A DNA stretch of 64,000 nt from Candolleomyces eurysporus (taxonomy: Eukaryota; Basidiomycota; Agaricomycetes; Agaricales; Psathyrellaceae). The stretch lies in the NCBI GenBank assembly GCA_027579435.1, contig JANBPK010001194.1, forward strand, positions 1-64,000. Direction: 5' to 3'. Under the pieces are notes generated by a model, which saw only the letters and a program-made list of their open reading frames with translations, ran no database searches and was not told where the DNA came from. The translations under genes and the position numbers were made by a program. Below, one piece after another: positions 1 to 13,110 of this stretch (the stretch's first letter is position 1; every line of letters starts with the position of its first letter).

Positions 1-2156
1 TCACGAACCTCAGTAGGCTCAGCGTGGTTAAAGGGAGGCTGGCTCAGCTTGAACGGAGCTTGAGCCAGCAGAACCAGGGTCAAGGCGACTCGGAGCATGC
101 GTCAGTGATAGCCCGGACGAGGTCGAGCCGATCGCGGTCGTCCTCGAAGGTTCGAGATGGACACGACGAGGTTGTAGTAAAGTCTGGCACGGCTGTCAGT
201 GGAAAGGGTGAAGATGGGGATGCGAGTCTGGGTGGTGGTAAACATAAAGATCGAGATTCCGAGAGGCTGGACGGAAGGGTCAATCATGGCAATGAGGAAA
301 AAGTTTGTAAACAGGATCATCATCGGAAAGACGGTTCGAGAACGTCGTCGCCGCCGCCTGCCTCGTCATCAAACACCGCTAGGTTCGACTCGTTGTTGAA
401 ACAAGTCAAGACTACCGCCGATGGGCTACCCAGTATCGCGTCGTCGCCTGGGTTAAGGGCGAATTTGAAGGACCCGGACTCGGATTGGAGCTCAGACGAG
501 GTGCAACAGCAACGTGTCTTGGATGGGATTGCTTCTATTCGGAGTGTACTCGGTCAGAAAGAGGTGGGCTCTGGCGACAGTATGACCATCCAACAAGTTA
601 CTTTGGGGCTGGATCGCAGGCTGAAAGGAGCCAACGAAACTCTGAAGGAAGTCAAATCGACGTTACATGTCATCGAGAAACGTTTGGAAAAGGCTCAGAA
701 ACAAGGTCCTTCTCCAGGATCTGGTCCGTCATCGGAGCGACACGAAGAGATGTTGCTCCTGTTGAAAGCGGTCAAGGCTCAACTGGTTGCTAATCTTCCT
801 GGGTTAGAGACGAAGATATCTAGAATTGGCGCGCAGCAGGAGAAGATTCTAGCTGGCCACCAACGCGTGCCTGCTTCAGAAAGACCGTTGGACCTGGGAC
901 CGATACAAAGGCAATTAGACGATTTGATCAAACTTTCTAGCTCGACACAAGCTATTATGAAGGCTGGTGTTCTCAACAAGGATGTTCATTCAGAGGTAAG
1001 TTAATACCTTGGCTCTCGTCGGGCTGTCGCAGACTCAAAGCATTGTGGCAGATTACCCGTCTTATTTCATTGATGGAAGGTGACAGAGCTCATCGTGAGC
1101 AGCAACTTCTGCAACAAGCAGATAGTGTCCGCTATCTCAACGAACTCAACACAGTGAGCGAACCATCGTCTTTATAGGGCTAGCCTTGTTTGACTCATAG
1201 CTTTTTCATTTCCTACTATCGGAATTCATTTGGAACAGTGGCTGGGAGCTTTCGTCAATAACGGAGCATCCCATATACAAGGTCTTGCCGCGAGCATCGA
1301 CAAGCTATGCGCAGACCTCGGCCCTGTGACGACTCTAAACGATGGCGCAGGTTCCTCATCACTGAACCTCCTCGATGACGTCCGTCAATTAGTACTCGGA
1401 ATGAAGGCCAGAGACCAGAATATGGCATCCTTACAGGCAGCCCTTAACGACCTGATAGTGGCAATAGGCTCAGAAACGGGGCACGGCGCTGGTATGTCAC
1501 CGTCCCTACCTGATATTCTCGCTTGCGCTAGAGCTTGACTGACTGGCTGAGCGTAGGTACCACCGCACTGGCTCGCCTCATGGAAACTCAGACACGGAAC
1601 CAAGAGAGCATGCTGAAAGCTTTCACAGATGGTGCGCACCCCAAAATACTTTGCTTACGCGACCATAGATCCACGCTGACCGGGTTTGCAGAAATATCTG
1701 ACGAGATTAAAGGAGAACGCCTTCGTTTCGTGGAGGCAATGAAAGAAGCGACTGCTATCAACGTCCAACGTAAGCAGCGACCCGACTCCAACGACGCGTC
1801 CACTGATTAATTCAATCTCCTCCACATTTACATAAAAACCAGTTCACGTAGAGCAGCTGAAGAAAGAAATGGGAAAGGAGGTGTTCGTCATGGCTAAAGA
1901 AGTGGAACGACTCCATCGGGACAAACAAGAAGTGGAGTTGCGAATAGCCGACCTTATGGCATTTTACTCCAAGCAACAGCAGGTATCGTCTGGCGCCCAG
2001 AATGCAATGCCCTCGATGCAGCCAGTGGCGGACTTACGCATGAAACCGCTAGTGAGTAGCCATGGTGGACACACGACTTCCCGGTCCCATAGGAGGCAAA
2101 CCACTTATGTAGCTGCGCCGGCGAGACCCTTGCCATTACCAAGAGGAAGCTATTAG
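1..2156 (+). CDS. Coiled-coil protein of unknown function, 5'-truncated by the window edge
   Basis: The reading frame is open from base 3, so the start lies upstream of the window. The N-terminal third is low-complexity and charged (Ser/Arg/Asp/Lys-rich), and the rest has long heptad-like helices typical of coiled coils, for example around LDRRLKGANETLKE and near the end VFVMAKEVERLHRDKQ. Exons join at GT/AG introns starting near 996, 1155, 1492 and 1770. The last exon reads through to a TAG at 2154-2156, giving a C-terminus PLPLPRGSY. I recognise no catalytic domain. It converges on the AlkB-like gene with only 64 bases between stop codons. A cytoskeletal or scaffold role is possible from the coiled coils alone, but this is a guess. 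Confidence 0.6.
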
Positions 2157-2220
2157 TAGTAGCGTATGGCCCCAAGAAAATTGGTATGAATTTTAATATA
2201 CAGTTAGACATCTATAACCC

Positions 2221-5200
2221 CTACGTATGGGACTCGTGAGGGCCTGACAAAACGGGCTCAGTGAGAGATGCAGCCGTTGACGCATTGATAGAGCGAGCCG
2301 TAGCTGCAATCCGGAAGTTTGTCGGTACGACGGTATGCCTGTGAGAACCAAAGATCAGCGCGGCGCCGTCACGAGCAAATAGCTCTCACTCGTAGTATTT
2401 CTGAACGTCTATACCGTCCATGACGAACACGTCACCCTATTCAGTTCGAGAATGAATAGACGTCCAACAGCTTTGAAACGGCAACTTACATGGCGCAAAG
2501 TAAAGCTCATCAAGATTCCTCGTTGCTGGCGCTCTTTATCATGCTTCTTCTGGAGTCTGAAGTGCATCATCGCGGGCGAACCGAGGGATAAGCCAGCAAC
2601 CAATGGACCTAGCCCCACTTCTTCGTCACTGTGGAACTTGATTGCACAGGCGTCAGCACAGCCCAGGTTCTGGACGAGAAACCAGTGCTCCTTACAGCCA
2701 NTTTTTTGTTTCTCCATGTAGGCAGCGCTGATAGTGCGAGTCAGGATAGACCGCGTTACAGGGAGGAGTGGAACTCACGTCAAGACTTCATTAAACTCTG
2801 CGTCTCTGTCCAGGGCTCGAGATGCTAGATCTTCTATGAGTTTTCTGGCCATGACGACAGCACTTGGCGCCTTGTCGAAGGGCACGGTGTTATCCGTTCC
2901 ACCAACATACTATCATCACGTCAATTCTAGCTTCAAGCCTCGCGAGAAAGGATACCGACATGGTAAGGTTCTCCGGCTACACTGATATATGAGCTTCTCG
3001 TATTGGAATATGCTAAAGGACCCACCATTGTGCGAGAAATAATTGGTGAGAAGCGCTCCGCGACCTGGAAATAATCAGGAAAATACTTCCACAAAGAGAA
3101 GGGAGAACGATACATTTATGCTGAGGTGACATCAGCATTTAGGGGAAACGATTCATTCAGAGCACTTACCGCACGCATCGGCCAACGTTTGAACGCCAGT
3201 TTCCCGCTGTTCGCTTCTTCCTGGTACGTCTTGAAGATGTTGTCGGCCTCCAGCGTGGCACGTCGCGAGGAAGGCTGGATGTGGTACAAACAGCCACTAC
3301 CGAGTCAAAGTTTCTATCAGTTTGGGCCCTTTGCATAAATATAGCGCTATTACATACCGATCATGAGGTAAGAGGAACGCATCCACTGTGGCAATGGGAT
3401 TTGAGTTATCGTCAAAGATAGGAAATAATCGCAGCTTCTTCACGCCTAGACCATGGGTAGGTGAAGTCAGACAGAGAGTCGCAGGTGGCCTTGAACAAAT
3501 TAACCCAGACATACCGGAGGAAGGGTCTATCTCTGCGGAAATAAATTTGCTGCTGCCAGGTTGAGACCAGAACTCATTCGGTTCTCGAATCCTTGCTGGA
3601 ACACTGTAAACCGTCTTCCAACAACAAAACAGTCAGTGACTAGGAAGCTCGCATTCTGGTCGAAAGGCTTACTCCGCAGCCGACTGTGCTACACTTCCAT
3701 CTTTGCCACTCGACCCTTGAATAATAATCGCCCGTGAGTTTTTCGACACAATGCGGGACTGGATAGGGAGAGAACAACCTGCAGGATAATCGGCCGCATT
3801 TTTCACAGTGAAACCCGCGAGTATGTGCGTGCGAAGTAGTCACCCCATCATCTCGCTTCCTCGGAAGCGGCGGCTTCAGCGTCTCGAAGCCAATGGGCAG
3901 AGGACAGGCGGCTCTCAGTTTGAGGAAATCTTCTCGATAATTCAGCTTTTCTGGAAGGTAAGAAAATGGTTGTTCCTCGTCTCCTGTAAATATTTTCCAG
4001 AACATGGGACAGGTTGGCTGTAGGCACGCCCATCCCTCTGAATAGACCTGGGGAGAGCCTTTGCCACATTGGTCGCATTCCGTGGAGACAACGTCTGTTG
4101 GGTCGCTGTGAATAATGCCCAGTTTCAGTACGAATCCAAGAAATTATCAAAAGGAATGACCTGTCTTCCTCCTCCCTCAGATCACCCACTTCACCGACTT
4201 TCACTAAGGGTAACGTTAGTGTTAAAAAGGGGTAATGACTCATACTGTAACATACCAGGTGGCGCATCCTCATCTAGGTTTAGTTCCTCTGCCTCTGAAT
4301 GAAACCAGATCTGAGAAAGCGAACCATGACATGAGAGTAAAGTATCTTACTCCCGCTCTGCGATAGCCACCAGGGCTCTCCCTTAAAGAGTCGTCAGCGT
4401 CGAATTAGCGCTGGAGGAAAAAACTGACAGCGTACCTGACGTTCACACCACTGAAACGCAAATTTATATTTCACCACGCTTCTTTCACCAGTCCTGTCAG
4501 TTTCATATTCCGCTTCATCGGGAAATCAGTTTCTCTGAGTCGATGATCCGGCTGAGATGAAATATCTTACCCCAAGCGTCAACTATCATGTAGAACCCCA
4601 GGACCGCGTACGTTACATCCAAGGCGGAAAGGTCGTAGGGGAATAGGGCATATCGATCGTCTATCACCAGGGCAATCGGGCGCTTTTCACGGTACGTCTT
4701 GAGAAGAGCCCTAACGGATTTATCATCTGACTTCTGGTCCTCTGCGGGGCGTAGTGAGGATTGGCCTTTCTCGCTGTGCACACTGGCGGCTCGTCCACCA
4801 CTGTTCGGTGAGATGTAAGAAAAAGTGAAGAGGTTCTTGAAGGGAGCTTGGTGTGGCTTACCCATGGGAGATGATCAGCCTTCCGTCGTGCTTGAATACG
4901 TCGCGTCTGGAGTAATGCAGTTATATGAAGGCAGTATGGTGGGTAAAAGAAGGAAGATAAGTACCTGGCCCCGAAGGCACTCAGTAGGTACCCCTTGGCG
5001 ATGTCGCTGGTATAGTAGACGCCTCCTTGATAGCTTCGAAACCACTCGAATGTCTCACAAACTTCTTGACGGGCCTGTATCAATTTTACATGAGCAGAGA
5101 AACCACAGAAGCCACTAGTCACAATACCTGGGCCCAAATCGGGGGATAGGTGCTCAGAGGGATAAGTGGTCTGAAGGGAGGCAGGTCTGGTTCTGGCGCG

Positions 5201-7011
5201 ATATTTTGGGGAACTACAGCAGGCGCAACCGTTGCCCCAGCCATAGGTTCCATATCAGGAATAAGCGGGCGCCTATGCTCGTGAGCACTTGGGATGAGCA
5301 CAAGCTCTAAGTCTTCAGGCTTGACCATCTGCATGCTCTCTAAGTCAAGGTTGAGTTCAAGGTTGAGGTCGAGGTCTAAAGGCTGCGGCCTTGCAGCTTT
5401 GACCTCGTTTGATACTTTTTTGCCCAATCCAGCATCATCCCGGGAAGGCGCTAAGTTGACCAGGTGATTCCATTCAGTCGGCAAGATCAGAGTCACCATG
5501 TTCTCCGCGAATCTCGGAGATGACTCTGAAGGTTGACGTTCATCATGAGGAGGCCTCAGTGTTTTCGGACCATCCTCCGAGAGCTCTGTTTCTCCTTTTT
5601 CTGAAAACAGGGTCGAAGCCGTTCCCACAGTTTCCGCCATAGTGGTCGATGAACCTGGCGAAGAGCATCCCGAGGGTTGAGCCGGGAGATTATCGAACGC
5701 ATGCACATTTTCGGGAGATTGAGTTCGTCTCTTCTTGTTCTTGGAAAACTTGAGCGACGCCAGCGACTGTGAGGGTCGTTTCCCTGTAAGCAGCGACGGT
5801 GACATGTCGACATTGGCCATTGGTACTGGAGCGTGGATGAAGCGCGAGAGTCCCTCTTCCGCTGCCAACCGGTCCTGTTCCCGTCGCCACACCCTATCCT
5901 CGTGCCTTTGCTCCTTTTCAGCGTGTTCCGAGTCGTTCTGCGCCTTCTTTTGCCTAAATCTGGACCGTAGTTGAGAGTCGAGGGGTGGAGCTAGCTTGTG
6001 AGTGGTAACAGCAGGTTTACATCCATCATGTACAAAAGAATCAGAACCAGGCCGATCCGTGAGACCTAGATGACCTGGACCATGATATTGATCCAGCGCT
6101 AGCGTCGGTGCCGCTGCGGGCACTTGCTTGACATTTTCATAACGTCCAGGCAAAGGGACGTTCCGCTGGTATATCGGCGGCTGTGATGAAGGCACTCCGA
6201 GCGTCCGAGTCAACGGATTGTGTCCAGGGAATGGGCCCGAGTGGCCGTAGTAACGAGACCGCGGCTGCCATCGTGGGTGATACCCACGAGTATCTTCAGT
6301 TCTCATCCTCTTGTCTGGGCGCTCGTTATGTCCATATATCTTGCAGTGAGGCTGGTAGCTCTGTGACATCATGGAGCTTTCGAGTCTTTTTGAGTCGACA
6401 GAGTTCCGATTATTTTCTTCGCCGGAATCCCCAATACGTTTTCCTCGCCGGCGGGTATACGTCCTTCGGGATGGCTTCTTGGGAAGGTTGTGCACTTGAC
6501 GTAGGCAGGGTCGAGTAGCCTTCCCGGGAGACGGGGCGCCAAGTAGCGTCAGCGCGTTTCTTGGCCCGAAGAACAATAGGCGCCAGTAAAACTCGAGGTA
6601 GAGAGTGTGTATGTCGTTGATACCGCTGCTCAAGATGATTTGCTCTTCCGAGAGAGAAAATTCAGAGAGCAAGGAGCGTTTCCAATGCTCCACAATTGAA
6701 GACTGCCATTAAATATACGACTGAATTGCCCCTCTTTTGACAATAACGTCAATAATACGTACTGTGCGTGCCTCTTCCTTCCACTTGTCAGAATACTGTC
6801 GGAGCTCGCGCAGGCGAACGTTTCTTTCTTCTTTCGTTTCCGAGCTACTGGAAGGAATCGCTGGGGCTAAGTCCAAGAGATGATAGTCATCGAGAGACGG
6901 TTGATCCCAGTCCAGTACGGAAGCTTGGGGCGGGACTGAGCATGGCCCTCGATTGACCGTCGGCGCAGCGCGTAAAATATCCCCACGGTGGTCCATACTG
7001 ACCAGGGGCAA
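2221..7011 (-). CDS. AlkB-like 2OG-Fe(II) dioxygenase with long disordered N-terminus and two zinc ribbons
   Basis: Large multi-exon gene encoding well over 1,000 residues. Order: a disordered, charged N-terminus (exons at about 6770-7011 and 5140-6700); a conserved segment with SYQGGVYYTSD (about 4990-5080); two CxxC...CxxxxC zinc ribbons, the first TECDQCG...CLQPTC near 4000-4085, the second CEKCG...WKCSTVGC near 3690-3815; then the dioxygenase domain. Visible dioxygenase residues are the iron-binding FHSDEE (about 2620-2637), the SLGSPAMMHFR strand, GDVFVMDG, the distal His in YYEHTVVP (split by an intron) and the 2-oxoglutarate-binding Arg region FRIAATAR (about 2300-2323). The family hydroxylates alkylated or methylated nucleic acids or proteins; the substrate here is unknown. 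The N at 2701 must be skipped to join KQKMA to FHSDEE. The start could also be the second Met at 6996. Confidence 0.85.
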
Positions 7012-7307
7012 GCAAGAAAATGTGGGTTGCGGGCATTCTCATCGTCAGGTTTTTGTCAAGGAGCATAAGCTTTGATAAGTTCAAATTCTCATTTGCGGTC
7101 CTGAATGGAAGCAGCCCGTCATGGACATGTCCGCCCGACACGTGCACCGCGATCGCCACAACTGGACAGCAACCCTGCACAACTTGGATAAATTCAGCTG
7201 GATGGGAGAAATCCATAGCAAAATGATATGTGTAATAGGGCCGCAGGAGACCAATCTAGTGAAGCCAGGGATGTATATTGGTCATAAGTTATCTATAGGG
7301 AGGGTGA

Positions 7308-7964
7308 TCACTTGGCGAGAGCGTGTTGCAGGGCCTCGTACACATCAGCCTCGATGCGCGCCTCGGTCTTCTCCTCCTCGGTGCCGTTGCCAGAAGCGAT
7401 CTTGCTGGCCTCAGCGAGGTTGGCGCGAACAGCCTGTCTACGTGTCAGCCAGTGTACCTCCGAAGGGAACTATGACGGCGTACCTCGGGCGAGAAATCCT
7501 CCAAAGGTGCAGCCTCAATAACGTTAATGGTAAGCTTGTTGTTGGGGTGCACTGTGGCAAATCCACCAGAAACTATACGCAATTGAAAGACGAACATGAG
7601 CACCCAGTTGGCTGCAGAAACCCGGGGTATGACGCACCGAAGATTTTTTGGCTTCCCGTCTGTTCAATGACCTCTACGACACCTGGCCTCAAAGCTTCGA
7701 TTGAAGGAACGTGGTTGGCGAGGATACCCATGTCTCCAGACTCAGCAGGAATGTTCACTTGCACGACTTCCTGCGCCGTGAAGAGCGCCTGTACAAAATT
7801 TGTGAGTCCAACGCGGTTGCTGGCGAATATTGGGTTGGTTGTACCTTGTGGGGGAGGACGAAAGAGAGCCTGAGCTTGTCGTTGACAGCCTCAGCATAGC
7901 CGCGACGACCAAGGACAGCGGGTGCTCTCCGTGCAACAGAAGACAGGATTCGGAGGGAGGACAT
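7308..7964 (-). CDS. ATP16: Mitochondrial F1-ATPase delta subunit
   Basis: Encodes the small central-stalk subunit (delta in mitochondria, equivalent to bacterial epsilon) that couples Fo rotation to the F1 head of ATP synthase in the mitochondrial matrix. The N-terminus MSSLRILSSVARRAPAVLGRR is a typical Arg/Ser-rich mitochondrial targeting peptide. It is followed by KLRLSFVLPHK, the beta-sandwich signature VNIPAESGDMGILANHVPSI (about 7700-7760), then SGGFATVHPNNKLTINVIEA and a helical C-terminus ending LQHALAK. Three or four exons; an intron follows GSQKIF near 7650. Length (about 165 residues) fits the family. It lies between the 3' end of the glutamate-cysteine ligase gene and the 5' end of the AlkB-like gene, all on the minus strand, but there is no sign of co-transcription. 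Confidence 0.93.
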
Positions 7965-8179
7965 TTTGGTGAGCTGGTCGAAGAATTCGTGAGGGGACGG
8001 TTGACTACCTCGGCCAATGCCGGCACGGACAGTCTATTCGAGCCGTGGGAATTCTTTGATGGCTTTGCCGCTGCCGAGTTCCTCGTTGATAACCGGAGCC
8101 AGAATTGGGTCAGAGTTTGGTCTAGGTAAGAGTGCTCAAATTCAATAAATAGTTGTACTTTGATATACATGTTCACTGT

Positions 8180-10931
8180 CTAAAGTCCTATGGAACCCCC
8201 ATCCTTATTTCCTCCAGTATAATATTCTGGTAAAAGATCCGGTGCTTTCCTAACCCCTCGCTCACTAAAGTTCAAGCAATGGATCAGGAAGAGTTCGAAG
8301 GGAGAGAGCAAAACACTCACATCTCATCTATGGCCACCAGCAAATCGAAGTTGATCTCTTGAGACACGACCGAGTCCTGCTTGTAATCAGGGTGTGACTG
8401 CACAAAGTTGCGAATCCAAGTCGCAGCGGTAAGAAGGGATCCTGCGAAGCAGAGCGAATTAGCAATGTAACTTAAGACCAAGGTATAGCTACTCCAACTC
8501 ACCATCTGCCCGACGACGGATCAGACCCAGATACTGCTGAATCTTCTCCATCTCCTGAGGTTCAATATCAAGGGTATCGAGGTATGCATTGACCAAGCCT
8601 AGAAGACCCGGGAATTCTGGGCCCTGGAAAGCACAGTCAGTTTTCATATAACTCATCCACATCTTCAAATACCAACCTTGCCATTAATAATCTCGTCCAT
8701 TGTCATTTCCACGAATTCTTCTTCAACGGCATGCCCATTAACGGCAAGGAATGCATCCTCTGGTGGAGGTACGGCTTCGAAGCAGTTCCTCATCTTCTTA
8801 TCTCTCTTCTTCGAGCCGCATTCACAGGGAGAACTAGAGCCTGAGGAAGCGGCACTGCTTCCAGGAGCGTATACATTCTTCCTGAAGTAGAACCGACCCT
8901 GCCTCGACGCATCGCGCTGTTGAGCTCTAGACATATTCTCGTCCACCTACAATCCACAGGTTAGATTAGAGAAAAGCGTTGAAACGAATTTTGACATACT
9001 TTGGAGATAGGCAGGTAGGTGTTCAGATTGAACGACATGATCGCGCGTGAAAGAAGAACGACGAAAACAGCGAATGCCGCGTTTTCAAAGTCGGTTATCT
9101 GCACTTCCATGCTTCGGAACTCTACTCGCCAACCTATAGGAGAGCCTGGTGGGGGTGGCTTGAAACGTAGAGTTTGCCAGTTCGTTGATTGAAGGTTCTG
9201 AAACAGGAGACAATGTAAATGCTGGCCCGAAAAGTGTAAAGGTAAGCATACCTCGAAATGGTCACTACTTATCGAATCATCCTGGTCGATAGTCTCCGAA
9301 AAAATGACGAGAGGATCACGGATGAACAGATGAGCGATATGTTTAGCCAACAAGGCATCGATACCTGAAGATTGGTGTTCGGTACAAGGGTCGTGTTAGA
9401 TGACAGAAGAGTCACTCACCATTCTTCAGAAGGCGATCGTAGATAGCCTCGTCGTATGGAACGTAAGTGTCGTTATACTCCGGCCTATTCATCCAGTTAT
9501 CCGAAATGTACAAATCGACACTGTCATAGCGGGATTTGGGGATGCGGAACCGATCTTCTGGAGACAATGGCTGCGGCACAAGTCAGCAAATTAAACCCCA
9601 GGCGATCGAGTGAATTCAGTCGGCACCTTTTCACCACGTTCTCCTGGAGTACGGTCGTCCACACTTCCAGCGATAACATTCCAGCGGCAGTCCACATCAG
9701 CCAAGTACCCTCTCCAAATCGGACTAGCACCTGTCAGCGCCAACTAAGGTTCAATATCAATATCATGAGTGTAAATTCATTTCCCAAAATAAGAAAATGC
9801 TGACCAGGATTGGGCCAATGGGAATGAGACCGTCGTACAACCGCCTTGCGTCGGAGACGTTGCAAGCTTGGAAAGTCAGCTGGAGGCAACAGCAGCCCAT
9901 GCCAAAGCCCATAGCATCAAGGTAGATATGGTCAGGTAACGCGGCGCCATTTTTGGCCTCTGTGAGCGCGACGTCAGCGGATGGAATTTGCGTTTGACTG
10001 ATGGAAGGTGACAAACCTGGATCTTCTGGGTATCGATTCCTATCCCAAGGAATAGTGGGATCAATGAACGGTCTAGGGGTTTTCTCATCTACGAAGATAG
10101 GGAGGTTAATCGCGACCTTGGAACCCCTTCGGGTTCTGATGTTCGCTGTGAGTGTGCTGTTGAAGGGGGGTGAGGCACAGCTGCTGTTCAGAAGCGAAAA
10201 ACGCTTACGGGAACCGAGCATGAGGGTTTGTAATCTCCTGGGGAAGGAATAAACTATGGCTGGAGATAGCATCTGCGGGATCATAGTAGGGTTCTGTGAA
10301 TTGCCCCGGGGCACCTAGCCGAGGGAACGAGGTGAAAGTTAATGGAACTTCGTTGGGGTTGAGGTGTTTGCGGGCGAGGGTTCGTCTGGCATCCCTTTTC
10401 GGTACTTGTCTATCAAGAGAGGCTATTGACTCACCTATAACGCATGTTGCCCTCTACCGAGAGAAGGTCACCGATAGAGCCCGTATAAGGGGAACCAGGG
10501 GTGGACTCCAACATGTAACGACCGTATTCTGGATGAAAGGTCGGCGGAGAAATGCTTGTGGACTGTTTAGAGGGGCATTCGATCATCCAGCAAGGGGGAC
10601 ATACTCGTCTGGACAGTCAGCACAGATGCCATCGACGATGTTGCTTAGCTTCGCCAGGATCTCGGTCTGGCGCAGGGAGAGCTTTGCATTCTTCTCCTCG
10701 TTGTCGAATGTGACAACCATATATTCGATCTGAGACGAAACTCGTCAGGCGGTTTCAGACGCCGGAAACCTGCCAGCTCACCTCGTCGCCCCAGAGAAGC
10801 TCGTCGCCTGTGCGATCCTTCAGACGCTCCCAGATATGGAGAAACTGGGTGATGCCATGGGTCCGGACATGGTCTGCATACTTCTTGGCTTCGTTCCAGG
10901 GGAGAGGTGTTCCAAGTGCCAGAAGGCCCAT
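8180..10931 (-). CDS. GSH1: Glutamate-cysteine ligase catalytic subunit
   Basis: Catalyses ATP-dependent joining of L-glutamate and L-cysteine to gamma-glutamylcysteine, the first and rate-limiting step of glutathione synthesis in the cytosol. The start [20 protein letters not shown] matches the eukaryotic GCL family better than an upstream in-frame Met at 11057. Other family stretches: GDELLWGDE with IEYMVVTFD (about 10720-10810), [20 protein letters not shown] (about 9870-9930), [13 protein letters not shown] (about 9100-9150), FRKNVYAP and a C-terminus [15 protein letters not shown]. Many short introns; the last lies between LLVAIDE and IERGVRK. About 660-680 residues by my estimate, normal for the eukaryotic enzyme. 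Confidence 0.95.
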
Positions 10932-11383
10932 CGTAGGGAGGAGTGAGAAAGAGCCCGGTGGGCAGGAAGAGGGGATTAGAGGAACTGTCCGGAGGGTTGT
11001 ATCGTAATTAAAGCGAGTCTTTGTAAGAGATGGATTGGAAAGAAAACATTGATCCATGACTTTGACGGAATCAATGGGCTTCCGGCCCGGTCATACTAGA
11101 AATCCTCCTGCCCTGTCTGGCTTTCGCCCCCTCCATGTCCACGGTGGCGGCCATTCGCTTATGAAGCAATTCTTACTCACAATTGCGCCATGAATCATCC
11201 ATCCCTCTTAGGCGCTCGTGAGATCAAAATCAAATTGAAATCCTAACTCGTCATAGTCTATTCCCAAGGAAGTATATCTCTCGTTTAGTAAGACAGAAAA
11301 CGGCGCGCAGCAAGGTACGCCACGGAATCCCAGGGCATCCCCGACCCATAGCGCATGCTGTTAATCAGCTAGCTATCACGAGG
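10932..11383. other. Intergenic region, promoter side of glutamate-cysteine ligase
   Basis: About 450 bases between the GCL start and the Beclin stop. It must hold the GCL promoter and 5' UTR and the Beclin 3' UTR. I see no ORF or repeat I would call. An oxidative-stress element could be expected upstream of GCL, but none is clear by eye. Confidence 0.5.
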
Positions 11384-13110
11384 TCATCCATTGGCACCGT
11401 TGGTAGCCCATTTCAAGCAAATCTTCAGGGCCAAAAGGACGTGTCGTAACGATCTCGTCCAAGCCTCTTCTTGATTGAATTGAAGCTTGACGGATACATC
11501 TCCGATCTTATCCTTGACAATCCTAGAAAACAGTCAATAGGATCCAGCTGAGGGGAAGGTGCAGACGAACTGATGGGGAAAGTCGACGCCTGGATCCTGG
11601 GTCTTGATATGATCCATAAGGTGCTTGAGGGAATCGAGAAAAGCTACCATTGCAATGTCGAACCTTCGGTTGTGAAGAAGACGGCCAAAATGCAAGTCTC
11701 CGGACCCGTAGAGCTCGTAGCTGGCCTTGTCTCCGGTCGTTTTCTCAATTCGAGAGAATGATCCCATAGGGATGAGGCGGTAGCTACGCGGTGATCAGCA
11801 CTTGTAATACATTCAGGTGGACCTTATAATGGCTCACTTTTCGAAGGTGTAATCCAGCTTTCTGGCGATAATGTACAATAGCAGTAAGGTTTGACCCCAC
11901 GCTGCATTGATCTCGGCCCATTCGACCTATGGCGTATATCAGTGTGATGCCCAAAAGTGAGCTTCCTGAACTCACAGGTACACCAGGGACGCGCCCAAGA
12001 CGAAGGCCATTGATCGTGCCAAAGACGCCATCGTGGCCAATACAAAAAGCATCGTTGTATACATTCGTCTTCTCCAATCGCTCCAGGGTGGCTGCATCGG
12101 CAGCGTATGCCGCACGTAATGTGGCCAATTGCGCATTCTGTTGTTCCACAGCAAGCAGCTGATCATTGTGAGATCGCCAGAACCTGCCAACCAATATTCG
12201 TCAAGCTATTATGAACGGACGGAGGCAACCCGAATACTCACTCTGCTTCTTCGGCTTCTAAAGCTTTCTCGTCTAGCTCGAGTATTCGCAGCTCTTCATC
12301 CAACAGGTCCCGTTCCCGTTCAGCATCCCGGAGCTGCTCGATCGCTAATTGCTCCTCTTGACGAAGTTTTTCGATCTTCTTGAGAGCCTCCTCCTTTGTC
12401 ATGCCCTGCGCCTCTCGTTCACGCTCTTTCCTCACCTCCTTCTCAAACGCGATGTAGCCATCCCTTTCCTTCTTGGTCTCCTCGAGTTGCTTCCGCAGAT
12501 TCGTAAGAAGTATTTGCGTGCACTCTGCGCACAGCGGATGGTCTATTTCTGTCCTCGTAGACAATAGGTTGAAAAGCCGTGCGGTTGAGCGCAGGTGATG
12601 TGAGAGAGGTGATGGACTGTCTGGCTCTGGATCCACTGGTTTCGCAGCGGGTGGATTCTGCGCGACGGTCGTATCATTCCTAGCCTTCGGTGCATTACTC
12701 TTCGCCCTTGCCGGAGGCCCCGGCGGCGGTTGAATTGCATGAATGACACTATCTTGCAGGACGACGAAAGATTCATTCGGCAGGGGTGCGCTCCTTTGTG
12801 GCTGCTTTCCTTGGGCACGAGGAGATAGTGGAGGGGCTCCTGTGCTGACAAGCGCAGACGACTTGGTTCTCTGCCATGAAGACTTTGAAGATATCGAATC
12901 TTGCCGCTGAGAATCTCCAGATCCTTGAGAATATGGTGCCGAGGAGGAAGGCAGCGTCGCAGCAATCATGTCATACGCCGAAGGCGCGAGATCAATGAGA
13001 GAGGCATCTAGCTAGCATTCCGTTTAACTTTTTAGTAGCAAGACCCTGAGCACTGTAGTACGCACCTGTAAAGGCTCCTTACATTGCTGGCACACGATGC
13101 CGTAGCTCAT
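11384..13110 (-). CDS. ATG6: Beclin 1 / Atg6 / Vps30 autophagy protein
   Basis: Subunit of the class III PI3-kinase (Vps34) complexes acting in autophagosome nucleation and endosomal sorting. A short first exon encodes [15 protein letters not shown], containing the N-terminal CxxC found in this family, and an intron follows directly. A Ser/Pro-rich linker comes next. The central coiled coil (about 12240-12500) is very clear: [20 protein letters not shown] and [20 protein letters not shown]. The C-terminal evolutionarily conserved domain carries [39 protein letters not shown] and LYGSGD. The protein ends [11 protein letters not shown]. About 490 residues, usual for Beclin. Divergent from the caspase-like gene across a 1.1 kb region. 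Confidence 0.95.

Noticed and set aside
2221..7011. TET/JBP-type dioxygenase of the kind linked to KDZ transposons
   Set aside because: The FHSDEE...SLGS...GDVFVMDG...FRIAATAR pattern is AlkB-like, and no transposase is nearby.
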